A stretch of 64,000 nt of DNA from Pseudomonas faucium (GCF_021602585.1 NZ_BQIP01000002.1:124001-188000), one strand, 5' to 3'; shown: positions 8,710-18,340, counted from the first letter of the stretch. Notes: a model not told the origin generated them from the sequence alone. Made by a program: numbers and translations.

Positions 8710-10041
8710 TTACAGGTTGTAGCCGCGTTCGTTGTGTTGAGCCAGGTCGAGGCCGACCGACTCTTCTTCTTCGTTGACCCGCAGGCCCATCACCACATCC
8801 AGCACCTTGAGGATCACGTAGGTGACGATGGCGGTGTAGGCCACGGTGAAGATCACGCCCTTGGCCTGAACCCAGACCTGAGCCCCGATATCGGTGACCG
8901 CGCCGAAGCCGCCCAGGGCCGGTGCCGCGAACACACCGGTGAGGATGGCCCCCACGATGCCGCCGATGCCATGCACGCCAAAGGCGTCGAGCGAGTCGTC
9001 ATAGCCCAGCTTGCGCTTGAGGCTGGTGGCGCAGAAGTAGCAGATCACGCCAGAGGCCAGGCCGATCACCAGGGCGCCCATCGGGCCCACGGTGCCCGCT
9101 GCCGGGGTGATGGCCACCAGGCCGGCCACCACGCCGGAGGCGATGCCCAGGGCGCTGGGTTTGCCGTGGAAGATCCACTCGGCGAACATCCAGCCCAATG
9201 CCGCAGCAGCAGTGGCGATCTGCGTCACCAGCATGGCCATGCCGGCGGTGCCGTTGGCCGCGGCGGCGGAGCCTGCGTTGAAGCCGAACCAGCCGACCCA
9301 CAGCATGGCTGCGCCCATCAGGGTGTAGCCCAGGTTGTGCGGGGCCATCGGCGTGGTCGGGTAGCCTTTGCGCTTGCCCAGCACCAGGCAGCAGACCAGG
9401 CCGGCGATACCGGCGTTGATGTGCACCACGGTGCCGCCGGCGAAGTCGAGCACGCCCCAGTCCCACAGCAGCGCGCCGTCACCGCTCCAGACCATGTGCG
9501 CGATCGGTGCGTAGACCAGGGTGAACCAGATACCCATGAACACCAGCATCGCCGAGAATTTCATGCGTTCGGCGAAGGCACCGACGATCAGCGCCGGGGT
9601 GATGATGGCGAAGGTCATCTGGAAGGTGATGAAGACGGCTTCGGGGAACAGCGCGGTGGCGGAAGTCAGCCCAGACGGCGTGACGCCGCTGAGAAACGCC
9701 TTGGAGAAGCCGCCGACGAAGGAATTGAAGTTGAGCACGCCCTTTTCCATACCGGTGGTATCGAAGGCCATGCTGTAGCCGTACACGACCCAGAGAATGC
9801 TGATCAGGCCCGTGATGGCGAAGCACTGCATCATCACCGACAGCACGTTCTTGGAACGCACCATGCCGCCATAGAACAGGGCCAGGCCCGGGATGGTCAT
9901 GAATAGCACCAGCGCCGTGGAGGTGAGCATCCAGGCGGTGTCGCCGGAGTTCAGCACCGGGGCAGCATCCTCTGCCAGGGCAAGGCCCGGCATTACGAGG
10001 GACAATAGGGCTCCTAGCCCTGCGATCTTACGCAGAGTCAT
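8710..10041 (-). CDS. amtB: Ammonium transporter AmtB
   Basis: A 443-residue inner-membrane Amt/Rh channel that takes up ammonium when nitrogen is scarce. A signal peptide (about residues 1-23, cleaved after ALA) is followed by about 11 membrane helices. The two pore histidines lie in GTVVHINAG and FGVHGIGG. The cytoplasmic tail ends with DLAQHNERGYNL. It is downstream of glnK with a 47-base gap, the standard pairing in which GlnK blocks the channel when ammonium is plentiful. Confidence 0.96.
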   Translation of the reverse strand: MTLRKIAGLGALLSLVMPGLALAEDAAPVLNSGDTAWMLTSTALVLFMTIPGLALFYGGMVRSKNVLSVMMQCFAITGLISILWVVYGYSMAFDTTGMEKGVLNFNSFVGGFSKAFLSGVTPSGLTSATALFPEAVFITFQMTFAIITPALIVGAFAERMKFSAMLVFMGIWFTLVYAPIAHMVWSGDGALLWDWGVLDFAGGTVVHINAGIAGLVCCLVLGKRKGYPTTPMAPHNLGYTLMGAAMLWVGWFGFNAGSAAAANGTAGMAMLVTQIATAAAALGWMFAEWIFHGKPSALGIASGVVAGLVAITPAAGTVGPMGALVIGLASGVICYFCATSLKRKLGYDDSLDAFGVHGIGGIVGAILTGVFAAPALGGFGAVTDIGAQVWVQAKGVIFTVAYTAIVTYVILKVLDVVMGLRVNEEEESVGLDLAQHNERGYNL

Positions 10042-10088
10042 GTTGTTTTCTCCTGGGGCGTTGGGTTTGGTGAGGCGTTGTTCGGCGC

Positions 10089-10792
<704 letters not shown>

Positions 10793-11056
10793 ATGCTCGC
10801 GCCCAAAGCCCTTCTCGACGCCCTGAGCGACCAGGCCTCGCGCCTTTTCAGCAGCGACACCGCCCAGCCCCGCGCCGAACTCGAAAGCCAGTTCAAAGTG
10901 CTGATGCAAGGTGCCTTCAGCAAGCTGGACCTGGTCAGCCGCGACGAATTCGACAGCCAGATGGTGGTCCTGGCGCGCACCCGCGCACGCCTGGAAGCCC
11001 TGGAAAAGCAGGTTGCCGAGCTGGAAGCCCGGCTGGCGCCAGCCCCGCAGGAATAA
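10793..11056 (+). CDS. ubiK: Ubiquinone biosynthesis accessory factor UbiK (BMFP family)
   Basis: An 87-residue protein of the BMFP/YqiC family. The N-terminal half is amphipathic (MLAPKALLDALSDQASRLF), and the C-terminal half is a coiled coil (LARTRARLEALEKQVAELEARL) that forms trimers. In E. coli, UbiK joins UbiJ to support aerobic ubiquinone synthesis at the membrane. The start is the ATG at 10793, matching family length. The Mop gene follows after 24 bases. Confidence 0.87.
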   Translation: MLAPKALLDALSDQASRLFSSDTAQPRAELESQFKVLMQGAFSKLDLVSRDEFDSQMVVLARTRARLEALEKQVAELEARLAPAPQE

Positions 11057-11080
11057 AACCCGCCAAAGGAGTGCCTCACC

Positions 11081-11509
11081 ATGAAAGTCAGTGCCCGCAA
11101 TGTCTTTGAAGGGACCGTCAGCGCCGTTCAGCCCGGCGCGGTCAACGCCGAGGTCGAACTGACCCTGGGCGGCGGTGAGAAGCTGGTGGCCGTGGTGACC
11201 ATGGCCAGCCTGCACAACCTCAACATCAACGTCGGCAAGCAGGCGGTGGCGCTGGTCAAGGCGCCATGGGTGGTGCTGATGACCGATGCCGCCGGCTACC
11301 GGCTCTCCGCCCGCAACGCCCTGGAAGGCGAAGTGGTGCGCGTGGGCGACGGCGCGGTCAACGCCGAAGTGGTGCTGAAGCTGGCCGGTGGTACCGAAGT
11401 GTTCGCCATCGTCACCCGCGAGGCCGTGCAGGAGCTGGGCCTGGCGCCTGGCGTGAAGGCCACCGCGCTGATCAAGGCGTCGCACATCATTCTTGGCGCC
11501 AAGCCGTAA
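11081..11509 (+). CDS. Molybdenum-pterin binding protein with two Mop/TOBE domains
   Basis: A 142-residue cytoplasmic protein made of two tandem Mop domains (about residues 2-68 and 73-139). Each begins with SARN(V/A)(F/L)EG.V and carries GAVNAEV. Such di-Mop proteins bind molybdate (or tungstate) as oligomers and act in storage or homeostasis. The two repeats are visibly homologous, which points to an internal duplication. A good ribosome site (AAAGGAG) precedes the ATG. It may be co-transcribed with ubiK. Confidence 0.88.
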   Translation: MKVSARNVFEGTVSAVQPGAVNAEVELTLGGGEKLVAVVTMASLHNLNINVGKQAVALVKAPWVVLMTDAAGYRLSARNALEGEVVRVGDGAVNAEVVLKLAGGTEVFAIVTREAVQELGLAPGVKATALIKASHIILGAKP

Positions 11510-11521
11510 GGCGGCGGCGCC

Positions 11522-13546
11522 TCAAGCAGACGCCCGCTGGCGGTCCGTTGCAGGGCCGCCGGCTTTCGGCGGCAGCTCCCGGGCATGCAGGTCGCCGCGA
11601 AACAAGGTGGCGCCGCACACCGTGATCAGCGTCTTCACCACACTGTGCGAATTGAGTATCTGCGCATGTATCTGCTCGATGGCCACATCTTCAGGTTGCA
11701 GCGCCAGCGCCCGGTTGGCCCACTCGATGGCGGCAAAGCGGCTCTGCTTGCGGGTGCCCTGGCCATGCATCCACGCCAGCGCCAGTTCCGCGCAGGCGCG
11801 CCCGGCGACTGCCACATCGGGAAACTCGACCAGCCCCAGCAGGTAGGCGACCCCTTCCGCATGCTCGCGCTCATCGCCGAATGATCGTTGCAGCACGCCC
11901 AGCTGCAGGCGTGCCCGGGCATCGAGCTGCTCGTTGCCCAGGCAGTCGAGCAGCAAGCGCCTGACCGCCAGCATCGCACCACGCTCGCGCAGCGCCTGGC
12001 TGTCGCGCATGCGCTGGCAGGCCAGGTCGTACTTGGCCAACTGGCTGCCTGACTGCGCCGCGCACACCAGCCAATGCTGCGCTGACGCCGCATTCTGGTA
12101 GTGCTCGGGCGTGTCGGCCATGTGCCCGCAGTGCAACGCATACAGCGCGGCGGCGGCGTCTGGCAGCTTGCGCTCGGCGCACTGCTGGAAAAGGAAATAC
12201 GCCGCCTCGTGCTGCCTGGCGGCCCAGAGCAGGCGAGGCACTTCCAGCACATCGAAACCCAGGCCCTCGCGCCCGCACTGGCGACTGACCGCAGCCTGCA
12301 ACCAGGCGCTTGCCTGCTCGCTGCATGGCTGGAAACCCCACAGGCCGAACTGGTGCCCTACCGCCCGCAGTGCGCAGGCTGCGGCCTGCCTGCGGCTTTC
12401 ACAGAGGCGCTCGATGGCGGTACGAAAAGCGGGGATGATCTCTGGCTTTCCCTGGAACAACACCAGGCAGACGAAGCTGTAGAACGGCTGGCCGATGGTC
12501 GATACGAAACCCTGGTCTGGGTAGAGCTCGACGCTGTCGATGAAGTCCTGCTGCGCACCCGGGTAATCCTGCAGCGATGCGTAGCGCAGGGCACCGCGCA
12601 AGGCCAGCAAAGTCGCGCGCTCCTTGGCCCTGAGGTCCCGCTTCGCCCAGGCCTCGATAGTGTGCTGCCAAGCCTCGATGTGTGGCGACTGCTCCGAGCC
12701 CGGAAGCCAGAACGCGTCTTCCACGGCCAACCAGCGGATGCCATTGCGCAGCGGCTCATCCCAGCGCTGGCACAGTGGGCCATTGGCAAGATCATCGATG
12801 GCTTGGTAGCTGCCGCCCCATTGCGGCGTCAGGTAACGTGCAAACGCTTCTATCGCCTCGAAGCAACCGGGCTGCCAGGCCAGCGCATGGCGCAGCCAGT
12901 AATCCTTGGCACCCTCCCCTTCAGGCAGGCGCGCCTCAAGGCAGCCAGGCAATGACTGCGGCAGCTCCACCAGCGGTGCCAGGCCGTATTTGACCAGCAG
13001 CGGCGCTGCCGCCTCCTGCACTTCCACATCGGCGTGGGCGCTGGGTCGAAAGCGTGCCACCTGGCCCAGAAACAGTTCGACCAGCCAGCCCGGCTCATGG
13101 AAATGCCGGCTGATCTGCAGCAGCCCGATGGCCGCCGCCACCGGTTGCGAGTTGCGCTCCATGGCCCGCAGGAAGTGCGCCGCAGCCATCTCGCAGGCCT
13201 GCTCGGCCGCCAGCCTGCGCGCTTGGGAAATGGCATTGGCGCCAGCGCTGTCACGGATGTGGCAGGCACGGTTGAGGCAATGGAAGCCCATCGCGACTTG
13301 CGGGTGATAAGCCTTGGGGCAGGCGTCGACCCACGCCCTGAGCAGCTGGGTCAGCGCCTTGCTGCCGTGGCTGTCCCAGTCGAGCAGCATATGCCCCTGC
13401 ACGGCTTCCATGTAGGCCGGGCAGGCACCGGGCGGCGCCTGCTGCCAATGCACCTGAAGGCTATCGAAGAAGCGGCTGAGTTCGGCGAATTCATTGGCTT
13501 GCACCCGTTCGCGAATCTGCTGGCGGGTGTGATTGAGGGTTTGCAC
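11522..13546 (-). CDS. Large helical-repeat protein of unknown function (DUF4034-like)
   Basis: A 674-residue protein without signal peptide or membrane segment. It is rich in Ala, Leu and Gln with repeated helix pairs, e.g. LAKYDLACQRMRDSQALRERGAML and the Sel1/TPR-like AGRACAELALAWMHGQGTRKQSRFAAIEWANRALALQ near the C-terminus. The N-terminal portion (FDSLQVHWQQ, LLDWDSHGSKALTQLLRAWV) resembles Pseudomonas proteins annotated DUF4034. I infer a solenoid scaffold. No catalytic motif is seen. It is transcribed toward the Mop gene and away from yifB. Confidence 0.72.
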   Translation of the reverse strand: MQTLNHTRQQIRERVQANEFAELSRFFDSLQVHWQQAPPGACPAYMEAVQGHMLLDWDSHGSKALTQLLRAWVDACPKAYHPQVAMGFHCLNRACHIRDSAGANAISQARRLAAEQACEMAAAHFLRAMERNSQPVAAAIGLLQISRHFHEPGWLVELFLGQVARFRPSAHADVEVQEAAAPLLVKYGLAPLVELPQSLPGCLEARLPEGEGAKDYWLRHALAWQPGCFEAIEAFARYLTPQWGGSYQAIDDLANGPLCQRWDEPLRNGIRWLAVEDAFWLPGSEQSPHIEAWQHTIEAWAKRDLRAKERATLLALRGALRYASLQDYPGAQQDFIDSVELYPDQGFVSTIGQPFYSFVCLVLFQGKPEIIPAFRTAIERLCESRRQAAACALRAVGHQFGLWGFQPCSEQASAWLQAAVSRQCGREGLGFDVLEVPRLLWAARQHEAAYFLFQQCAERKLPDAAAALYALHCGHMADTPEHYQNAASAQHWLVCAAQSGSQLAKYDLACQRMRDSQALRERGAMLAVRRLLLDCLGNEQLDARARLQLGVLQRSFGDEREHAEGVAYLLGLVEFPDVAVAGRACAELALAWMHGQGTRKQSRFAAIEWANRALALQPEDVAIEQIHAQILNSHSVVKTLITVCGATLFRGDLHARELPPKAGGPATDRQRASA

Positions 13547-13801
13547 GGGCAGTACCTTAAGTCCATTTTCTGGATCGCGTTGTCGTCCGGTGGCAACGGC
13601 AATAACCTTTGAACACTAAGCCATAGTTCGGCGCTGCGCAAAGATATTGGATCCATTATTTGTCAGATTGTATGAATGCGCAGGGAAAATCCCTGACCGG
13701 AAAAACCCCGACGCATTCTTGTTGCGTTGCCGCCCCTGCGCCTCGCTATGCTTGCCAGGGCCGCAGGAAGCGGCGCCCTCATCCGCGACAACGGAGCGTC
13801 C

Positions 13802-14164
13802 ATGTCCCTTGCCCTCGTTCACAGCCGCGCCCAGGTAGGCGTGCAGGCGCCGGCGGTCAGCGTCGAAACCCACCTGGCCAACGGCCTGCCCCACCTCACC
13901 CTGGTCGGCTTGCCGGAAACCACCGTCAAGGAAAGCAAGGACCGGGTGCGCAGCGCCATCGTCAACTCCGGGCTGAACTACCCGCAACGGCGCATAACGC
14001 AGAACCTCGCCCCCGCCGACCTGCCCAAGGATGGCGGGCGCTACGACCTTGCCATCGCCCTGGGCATCCTTGCCGCCGACGCACAGGTGCCGGTGGCGGC
14101 ACTGGTCGACCTCGAATGCCTGGGCGAACTGGCGCTGTCCGGCAAGCTGCGCCCGGTACAGGGT
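13802..14164 (+). pseudogene. yifB: yifB (comM), 5' part, split by the island
   Basis: The first 121 codons of YifB/ComM, the Mg-chelatase-like AAA+ ATPase; ComM drives branch migration during natural transformation. The N-terminal Lon-like domain is recognisable (HLANGLPHLTLVGLPE, ESKDRVRSAIVNSG, ITQNLAPADLPKDGGRYDLAIALGIL). The gene stops matching the family after LRPVQG at 14164, where the island begins. The frame then runs 37 unrelated codons to a stop at 14278. The missing part (375 codons with Walker A) resumes at 44335 in the same frame, so the intact gene would be 496 codons. Confidence 0.93.
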
Positions 14165-14175
14165 TTAGGCGGACC
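14158..14175 (+). repeat. Left end of the island: attL direct repeat and terminal inverted repeat
   Basis: The host-side ACAGGGT (14158-14164) is an imperfect direct repeat of ACAAGGT at the right end (44328-44334). It overlaps the island's terminal inverted repeat GTTTAGGCGGACC (14163-14175), which matches the reverse complement of the right end (GTTAGTCGGACC). Confidence 0.7.
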
Positions 14176-14373
14176 GAAAGCCATGCATTCATGCTGGGTC
14201 TTAAGCAATGGAGACTTACTACGTGAATCACGTTCTTCGCTATGCAGTCACGCTCTGCCAAGCTACAGCTGCAAATAGCATTGTCCGACGATGCCAGAAC
14301 AGTCGGGGTCTTAGCCGCTCATGCTAGATTCGCGAGTTTTGAACCTCATAGCCGCTGAACCAGCCCAAGATTT

Positions 14374-14392
14374 CTAACAAGGCAATGCTGCC
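14374..14392 (+). repeat. Internal att-like sequence
   Basis: CTAACAAGGCAATGCTGCC closely resembles the right island junction at 44325-44343 (CTAACAAGGTG-TGCTGCC). The shared part includes yifB bases to the right of the insertion point. Confidence 0.55.
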
Positions 14393-14436
14393 TGGGGAGC
14401 CTCTACGAGGCCCCTTCAGAGCATCGGTGTAAACCT

Positions 14437-14479
14437 GTTTTTTTCACTGTAAACCACTGTGGTTTACAGTGAAAAAAAC
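14437..14479. repeat. 43-base near-perfect palindrome in the island's left end
   Basis: Two perfect 21-base arms (14437-14457 and 14459-14479) are separated by a single T. Each arm reads GTTTTTTTCACTGTAAACC plus two more bases. Extra copies of GTAAAC lie just outside on both sides (14429 and 14482). It could be an accessory binding site for the recombinases or GinD, or a bidirectional terminator that insulates the island. Confidence 0.8.
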
Positions 14480-14726
14480 TAGTTTACAACGCCCTATTTG
14501 CGGGGGTTTTCGGCGATTTCACTCCTGCCAGGGCACTCAATCCACCCCACTTTCTCCTCCCAAAAAGCTTACTGGCGTTGAGCAGAATCTCTATTGATGT
14601 TTGCGCCCTGTCTTGTCCAATCCCGGCTCAGCGCCTAGCTAAATATTACCCAGGCAGCTGACTCCTTGATCAGCAGACCTCGTAAAGCCACCGACTAGGG
14701 GTTTCTCCCGTCTGTCGAAACGCCTC

Positions 14727-14743
14727 TTGCATGCTAGCATTCC
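14727..14743. promoter_or_regulatory. GntR operator copy 1 (upstream of the dehydrogenase gene)
   Basis: TTGCATGCTAGCATTCC shares the palindromic core GCATGCTAGCAT with three other sites around the catabolic genes. It lies 246 bases before the dehydrogenase start. Confidence 0.7.
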
Positions 14744-14988
14744 AGTAATGCATGATGACTTTATAACTACAAACAAGCGGTGCCCATCATGGTCAGCATT
14801 GCGTGCAAAGACTCCTTTCCCTTCTCGTCACACTGGCATGTGACGCGATCCCCTGAAGCCTGCCAGCAAGGCAGATCTTCTCCGACTCGTTTTCCCAAGC
14901 AGATCAATCCCTTCGCTTTCGCGAGCTAGAGGGGTCTCTCTGTTTAGCGCCCACGGCCTCTGGCCCAATGAAAATAAGGAAAATAGAA

Positions 14989-16104
14989 ATGAGCATGATG
15001 AAAGCTGCCCGTCTGCATGAGGTTGGTCCGACCTTCCAACTCGACTCGATCGAGGTCCCTAGACCCCGTGCGCATGACGTGGTGGTAGAGGTGAAGGCTT
15101 GCAACTTGGTACCTAACCTTCGCAATGTCATCGAGAGCTACTCCACCTGGTTCCCCTACCTCCCGCTTCCGAAGCTACCGGCGGTTTACGGCTTGGATGC
15201 TGCTGGTATCGTTAAAGAAGTGGGCGAAGGCGTGCACGGCATTAAAGTCGGAGACCGCGTGTACGTGAACCCCGGACGTAGCTGCGGCTCCTGTCATGCC
15301 TGTCTGCGCGGTCAGCACATCAACTGCACTGCATTCACTTTCCAGGGCTACTTCGGGTTTGGCCCTGGCTCCCAAGAAATCTTCGAAGACTACCCCTACG
15401 GCGGACTGTGCCAATACATGACCGCGCCGGCGTCGGGCTTGGTCAAGCTCCCTGAAGCAATCTCCTTCGAGCAAGGATGCCGGTTTGGCTATCTCGGCAC
15501 CGCATATTCGGCCCTTCGAAAAGCAGGTGTGTGTTCTGGTCAGTCTGTGTTGATCAGTGGCGCCACCGGAACGCTAGGGCTCGGGGCAGTCCTGCTTGCC
15601 CTGGCCATGGGTGCTACAAAAATCTTCGCGATGGCCCGAAACCGCCAATTGCTGGAGCGCGTACGTGCTCTCGCCCCAGATCGCATTTTCACGATTTCCG
15701 TCGGCGATGAGCCATTGGGTGATTGGGTTCGGAAGCATACCGATGAGCTCGGTGCTGACGTCTTCATCGATGCGGTTGGCCCGGGTGCTCCTCATGAGCT
15801 TACCGTTGAGGCAATTGGTGCGCTTCGCCGCGGCGGCCGCATGGTAGATATCGGCGGGATGTCTGAGGACCTGCCGGTACCGATGTTCAAACTCATGTGC
15901 TTCCAAATCAGCGTCATCGGCTCCCTCTGGTTCACTGTGGCAGAAGGTCAGGACATGGCCGAAATGGCTGCCGCCGGCACCTTGGATCTGTCGGTATTCG
16001 ACCAGGAGGTCTTCGCCATCGAACAGGTCAACGAGGCGATGGACGCAATAGCAGATCGCAAAGGCGGTTTCACCAACGTTGTTATCAATCCCAGCCTGAC
16101 CTGA
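14989..16104 (+). CDS. Medium-chain dehydrogenase/reductase with structural zinc only
   Basis: A 371-residue MDR-superfamily oxidoreductase. The structural-zinc cysteines C99, C102, C105 and C113 are present, and the NAD(P) fold has SGATGTLGLGAV. The catalytic-zinc positions are not conserved: the usual C-G-V-C is ACNLVPNL (37-44), and the usual GHE is GLDAAG (68-73). A classical zinc alcohol dehydrogenase reaction is therefore doubtful; an ene- or quinone-type reduction is possible. The start at 14989 is preferred because AAGGA lies 8 bases upstream; a weaker ATG is at 14968. It is related to the gene at 33328. It probably forms a unit with the cupin and SphA-like genes. Confidence 0.8.
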   Translation: MSMMKAARLHEVGPTFQLDSIEVPRPRAHDVVVEVKACNLVPNLRNVIESYSTWFPYLPLPKLPAVYGLDAAGIVKEVGEGVHGIKVGDRVYVNPGRSCGSCHACLRGQHINCTAFTFQGYFGFGPGSQEIFEDYPYGGLCQYMTAPASGLVKLPEAISFEQGCRFGYLGTAYSALRKAGVCSGQSVLISGATGTLGLGAVLLALAMGATKIFAMARNRQLLERVRALAPDRIFTISVGDEPLGDWVRKHTDELGADVFIDAVGPGAPHELTVEAIGALRRGGRMVDIGGMSEDLPVPMFKLMCFQISVIGSLWFTVAEGQDMAEMAAAGTLDLSVFDQEVFAIEQVNEAMDAIADRKGGFTNVVINPSLT

Positions 16105-16149
16105 AGTGCAGCGCCGCTCGATCGGGCGGCGCTCAATCGGAGACCGAAC

Positions 16150-16689
16150 ATGAAAGTGAGACGAGTGGTTGCGGGTACGCAGAACGGTAAAGCGGTATTC
16201 CTTGCCGACGGTGTGGCGCCTCAGACGTATGAGTACAAAAAGATTCCAGGATTCGCTACCTCTTTGATCTGGGAAACGGTGGCATCTCCGACCCTTCCTG
16301 AAGAATTTCACGACCCGGTTCAAGCCACCTCTTCTCTGCTGCCACAGCCTGGAGAAACTAAGTGCCTGGCGGTGAGCTTCCCGCCTGACTCAATCTTCCA
16401 GTCCTCGGATTTCAATCCCGAGGAAGCTCATGCTGAGCAGCAACGCCGCCTGCTTGGGCTTTATGAATGCTTCGACCCAGCGCGACCAGGTATGCACGCC
16501 TCCCCGACGATCGACTACGGCATTGTGGTCAAAGGTCCACTCGTTCTTGAACTGGATGACGGCCAGATCAGGGAGCTCGCGAGCGGAGACATCGTTGTGC
16601 AGCAAGGCAACATTCATGCTTGGCGGAACCCTGGGACCGAACCTGCACTGGTTACATTCGTTCTGATTGGTGCCCACTCTCAGCGGTAA
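16150..16689 (+). CDS. Cupin-domain protein
   Basis: A 179-residue protein with a C-terminal single cupin barrel (about residues 115-175). Motif 2 is clear (GDIVVQQGNIHAWRNPG), but motif 1 reads SPTIDYGIVVKG and lacks the usual HxH pair, so metal binding is uncertain. The N-terminal 100 residues form a separate beta-rich portion. Such proteins often accompany aromatic catabolic clusters as isomerases, lyases or sensors; the reaction here is unknown. It follows the dehydrogenase by 45 bases and precedes the porin-like gene by 21. Confidence 0.8.
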   Translation: MKVRRVVAGTQNGKAVFLADGVAPQTYEYKKIPGFATSLIWETVASPTLPEEFHDPVQATSSLLPQPGETKCLAVSFPPDSIFQSSDFNPEEAHAEQQRRLLGLYECFDPARPGMHASPTIDYGIVVKGPLVLELDDGQIRELASGDIVVQQGNIHAWRNPGTEPALVTFVLIGAHSQR

Positions 16690-16710
16690 AAATTACATAG
16701 GATAATAACA

Positions 16711-17628
16711 ATGAAAAGTTATGTAACACGCGCTGGCGCTGTCAGCGCGCTCGGCTGCTCTTTGCTCGTTTCTTCGCTATGTTACGGCACTGAAAATGGG
16801 GATACCGTTTGGCCGCTGGGCGTACAGACCGTTCTTCCAGCAATATTGCCTCTCCCAGGTGAAACCTCTTTGTACAGTTATACCGCCTACTACAAGGCGG
16901 ATAGCTTCAAAGACAACAGTGGCAAATCTTCTGTCCCTGGATTCAGCCTCGAAAACTTTGTTCAGGCTATTCGTGTGGTACATACATGGGATGTGAAGTT
17001 TGATAGCGGCGTTACACTCAGCAGCGGAATCATCGGATCAGCAAACAAAATTAAGGTTGGGGCGTTCGGAAATAGCGATACAGACTCAGGCTTCAGGCAG
17101 CTGTACCTAACCCCTCTCTATGTCGGCTACTCGCCTTCAGAAAATTTGCACTTACTGACTGGATTCAGTGCCTTCGTCCCGTTGGGAAATTATGACGGTA
17201 ATAAGTTAGCTAATAGCCCGACAGGCAATGCGAGCTATACCCAAGAATTCGACCTAACCTGGTTCCCCCATCCTAACTGGGAGGTCTCGATTGCACCCAC
17301 CTTCACCATCAATGCGAAGAATGACGATACCGACTATCGCTCGGGCAACGTGTTCAACGTCGACTACCTGCTCGGCTACAGGCTGCAGTCGAATCCCAAG
17401 ATTCAGCTGGGCTTGGTGGGGTATTACACAAAACAGGTCACCGATGATCGCTACGACCATGGTGACCTCGATGATGGGAATCGGCTGAGCAAATTAGCCG
17501 TTGGCCCCCAGATTTTCTATGCGTTTGATCAGAAGTCAGGGGTCGTGCTCAAGTGGATGCGTGAGACCGCGGTCAAAAACGGCCCTAAAGGCGACTCAGT
17601 ATGGCTTGAGTTCGCTTTCCCACTATGA
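16711..17628 (+). CDS. SphA/MetA-type outer-membrane channel
   Basis: A 305-residue beta-barrel protein of the 'MetA-pathway of phenol degradation' (SphA) family. The signal peptide is about residues 1-28 (cleavage near SLCYG), followed by alternating amphipathic strands (LYSYTAYYKADSF, YLTPLYVGYSPSENLHLLTGF) and a C-terminal aromatic-ended strand SVWLEFAFPL. Family members are thought to let hydrophobic aromatics cross the outer membrane. It is the last gene of the dehydrogenase-cupin unit and ends a few bases inside the convergent gntR gene. Confidence 0.82.
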   Translation: MKSYVTRAGAVSALGCSLLVSSLCYGTENGDTVWPLGVQTVLPAILPLPGETSLYSYTAYYKADSFKDNSGKSSVPGFSLENFVQAIRVVHTWDVKFDSGVTLSSGIIGSANKIKVGAFGNSDTDSGFRQLYLTPLYVGYSPSENLHLLTGFSAFVPLGNYDGNKLANSPTGNASYTQEFDLTWFPHPNWEVSIAPTFTINAKNDDTDYRSGNVFNVDYLLGYRLQSNPKIQLGLVGYYTKQVTDDRYDHGDLDDGNRLSKLAVGPQIFYAFDQKSGVVLKWMRETAVKNGPKGDSVWLEFAFPL

Positions 17629-18288
17629 GGCTAGCTTCGCTTCCTCAGGCATTTTAGATACGACATCCTTGGCCACACTGTGAATATGGCTCGCAGCCGC
17701 ATTGGCTGCGGCCTTTCTGTTTCTGGTTTTTAGCGCTGCAAGAATCTCATCGTGCTCGTCAGTAGCAGCATCCAAATGCACTTGGAAGCCACAGGTCTGC
17801 ACGATAAAAAAGTCGGACAGCTCAAAATTTGCTACTTGGCGTGCCGAGAGTATTGGCGATTTTGCCATTGCGTGCAGCAGGCGATGGAATTCGACGTTCA
17901 ATGTCCGATAGCTGTCGGCGGCATCGCTGTGAGCTGGATTGATACTTCTAATTTTGTCGTTGATTTCAGACATACGCAGCACATCATCAGGGGCCCCACG
18001 TTCAGCAGCAAGCCCTGCGATTAACGCTTCGTTGTTCGCAAACATTTGGTAGAAGTCATCAACTTCCAAACGTGTAGGATGCACAACCTCACATCCAACC
18101 TGGGCTGTGATCACAACAAAGCCCCTTTCCTGCAGGCTGTTCAGCGCGGTCATGATCGGCTGACGACTGACTCCAGTCTCTTCGCCAATTTCTTTTACCA
18201 GAATCTTTTCACCGAACGCGTATCTACGATTCAGTAGGCGTTCCAAAATGTGCTGGTAGATAGCGGTCTTCTTGTTTGCCACTTGCAT
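17623..18288 (-). CDS. GntR-family regulator, FCD subfamily
   Basis: A 221-residue transcription factor. The N-terminal winged helix-turn-helix (about residues 10-70, LVKEIGEETGVSRQPIMTAL) is followed by an all-helical FCD ligand domain (FYQMFANNEALIAGLAAERG, EFHRLLHAMAKSP, DEHDEILAALKTRNRKAAANAAASHI). It sits between the two transcription units of the catabolic cluster and is divergent from mhpB. Palindromes at 18341 and 18455 lie on its upstream side, so it is the likely binder of the four shared operators and is probably autoregulated. The start at 18288 gives the family length; TTG/ATG codons upstream would add a non-family extension. Confidence 0.87.
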   Translation of the reverse strand: MQVANKKTAIYQHILERLLNRRYAFGEKILVKEIGEETGVSRQPIMTALNSLQERGFVVITAQVGCEVVHPTRLEVDDFYQMFANNEALIAGLAAERGAPDDVLRMSEINDKIRSINPAHSDAADSYRTLNVEFHRLLHAMAKSPILSARQVANFELSDFFIVQTCGFQVHLDAATDEHDEILAALKTRNRKAAANAAASHIHSVAKDVVSKMPEEAKLAS

Positions 18289-18340
18289 CGTTGTGGTTTT
18301 CCTAGGACTGAATGCGCGGTTCAACATTTCGCTAACTGGC

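Larger units (their letters stand above)
14279..14988. other. Gene-poor left end of the island
   Basis: About 700 bases with no credible gene. The stretch holds an att-like sequence (14374-14392), a 43-base palindrome (14437-14479) and a GntR operator (14727-14743). It also contains the upstream region of the dehydrogenase gene. It corresponds in position to the short non-coding 3' end described for GInts. Confidence 0.7.
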
